In this document: in pieces, positions 16,096 to 16,994 of the stretch | How the letters are laid out: each line of letters opens with the position of its first letter | Numbering within the stretch: position 1 is the first letter of the stretch | Assembly (NCBI GenBank): GCA_902475445.1 | Contig: CABRZN010000028.1 | Coordinates: 1-16,994, forward strand | Source: an uncultured Collinsella sp. | Lineage (GTDB): Bacteria > Actinomycetota > Coriobacteriia > Coriobacteriales > Coriobacteriaceae | DNA: 16,994 bases | Direction of reading: 5' to 3' | Program-made: the position numbers and the translations under genes | The notes under the pieces: model-generated | Databases searched by the model: none | What the model was told of the DNA's origin: nothing | The model's input: only the letters and a program-made list of their open reading frames with translations

Positions 16096-16994
16096 ATGCT
16101 TGATCGCCGTTCGTTACTTGTTGCCGGAGCATCCTCGCTGGCGAGCATTATGTTGCCGCGCGTGCCGGGAAGCGCAAATGCCTTCATATTGCCGTTCGCG
16201 CCCACCGAAGTCTATGCCGACGAAGAAGGCCCCTTCAGGGTGCTCGTTCTCTCGCGCACAATGTTTGGTGTGGTCGTGGTCGACGTCGCCAACAAGAATA
16301 CGCCCATCAAGGGAGCCCAGGTCACGCTCGCGTCGCGTTATGCCGCGGGCAAGCAGCTCTCCGCCACTACCGACGACGAGGGCACGGCCATCTTTGAGGT
16401 CGCCCCTCTTTCGGAAGGCTACGTGGACGAGGCGACGCTTCTCGACGCGTACGACTTTAACGGCGGCATCTCCATTAGCATGGCGGGCTACCGTGATGTC
16501 GAGATTCCCCTTGCGCGTATCCAGGGCGGCACCGCCATAACCGCGCCCACGCGTCCGCTCTCCGATGGCGAGCCGTACTTTCGACAGCTCACGTTCGACG
16601 AATGGGACATCCAGTACGCCGATGCCACGTTTATGGCAATGCCGAAGGACGACACGGCAAACGAGCAGGCCGATACGCACGCCTTTACCGTGCAGGCGCA
16701 TCTGCCACAGGGTGGACAGGCAACGCTGCGCATCAACAAAGTGACGCCCGCCGCGGGCAGCTCATCCGAAACCGTCACGCAGATCGGCCAAGTCAAGGCC
16801 AGCGCATCGGGCGCGGATAATCTGGCGACGTTCACACTCGAAGACAAGTTCCTCGATGCAGCGTCAAGCCTTCTGGAGGAAGGTTGCAAGTTGCGCTTTG
16901 CGCTCGACTACCAGGGCAAAACCTACACGCTCTCCTCCCCCATGGCCGTTGTCACCGCGCCGGCCGCAGAGGCGGAATCGGGCTCGACGACTAT
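16096..16994 (+). CDS. Exported protein with twin-arginine-like signal and carboxypeptidase-regulatory-like domain (3' end outside window)
   Basis: An open frame of 299 codons runs off the window with no stop. The start is ATG at 16096 with GGGAG 6 bases upstream (16085-16089). The N terminus MLDRRSLLVAGASSLASIML has Arg4-Arg5 before a hydrophobic core, and GSANA before Phe30 is a possible signal-peptidase site. This resembles a Tat signal but lacks the full SRRxFLK box, so Sec export is also possible. Residues about 58-135 look like a carboxypeptidase-regulatory/Ig-like repeat (VVVVDVANKNTPIKGAQVTL, ATTDDEGTAIFEVAPL). Residues about 190-290 show a second beta-rich stretch (AFTVQAHLPQGGQATLRINK). 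It may be an adhesin or envelope protein; the C-terminal anchor or catalytic part is not visible. No function is assigned. Confidence 0.8.
   Translation, partial: MLDRRSLLVAGASSLASIMLPRVPGSANAFILPFAPTEVYADEEGPFRVLVLSRTMFGVVVVDVANKNTPIKGAQVTLASRYAAGKQLSATTDDEGTAIFEVAPLSEGYVDEATLLDAYDFNGGISISMAGYRDVEIPLARIQGGTAITAPTRPLSDGEPYFRQLTFDEWDIQYADATFMAMPKDDTANEQADTHAFTVQAHLPQGGQATLRINKVTPAAGSSSETVTQIGQVKASASGADNLATFTLEDKFLDAASSLLEEGCKLRFALDYQGKTYTLSSPMAVVTAPAAEAESGSTT

Overview
The window looks like a chromosomal segment of a gut actinobacterium of the class Coriobacteriia, most likely Collinsella or a close relative. This is inferred from the moderately high GC content, strong AAGGAG-type ribosome binding sites, a BvgS-like hybrid sensor kinase, a CD1871A-type CXXC mini-protein beside a NapH-like ferredoxin, and palindromes built on GGGGACGTTCTT or AAAGGG..CCCTTTGTCACA, which I recall as dispersed repeats in this group. 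No tRNA, rRNA, insertion sequence, prophage or CRISPR array is visible.

Layout. (1) 1-2603, plus strand: the 3' part of a hybrid sensor kinase/response regulator, then a small flavin-binding PPOX/NimA-like protein. (2) 2699-4767, minus strand: a MalY/PatB-type C-S lyase and a TrmO-type tRNA methyltransferase. (3) 4900-6021, plus strand: an XRE regulator fused to a zinc ribbon and a TipAS-like domain, then a glutaredoxin. (4) 6086-7045, minus strand: a tRNA-dihydrouridine synthase, separated from the glutaredoxin by a near-perfect 40-bp palindrome. (5) 7046-7401 has no convincing gene. It holds a 182-bp fold-back element with 32-bp perfect terminal inverted repeats, flanked by two related hairpin motifs. 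(6) 7402-10656, minus strand: a 1084-residue MacB/FtsX-type ABC transporter with ATPase and permease fused and a very large extracytoplasmic domain. (7) 10910-12952, minus strand: a compact redox operon of a 48-residue CXXC membrane protein (TTG start), a NapH-like membrane 4Fe-4S protein (TTG start, overlapping) and a TlpA/ResA-type lipoprotein, closed by a classical terminator. (8) 13043-14865, plus strand and divergent from the redox operon: an OmpR-type response regulator and its sensor kinase, overlapping by ATGA. (9) 14934-15938: a LuxR-type regulator. (10) 16096 to the window end: the 5' part of a protein with a twin-arginine-like signal peptide and a carboxypeptidase-regulatory-like fold.

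How the genes may work together. The best candidate for an under-described system is 10910-14865. A divergently encoded two-component system sits against a three-gene operon that could carry electrons from a membrane Fe-S protein, through a CXXC mini-protein, to an extracytoplasmic thioredoxin-like lipoprotein. The other genes look like individual housekeeping or regulatory units, with convergent pairs separated by hairpins.
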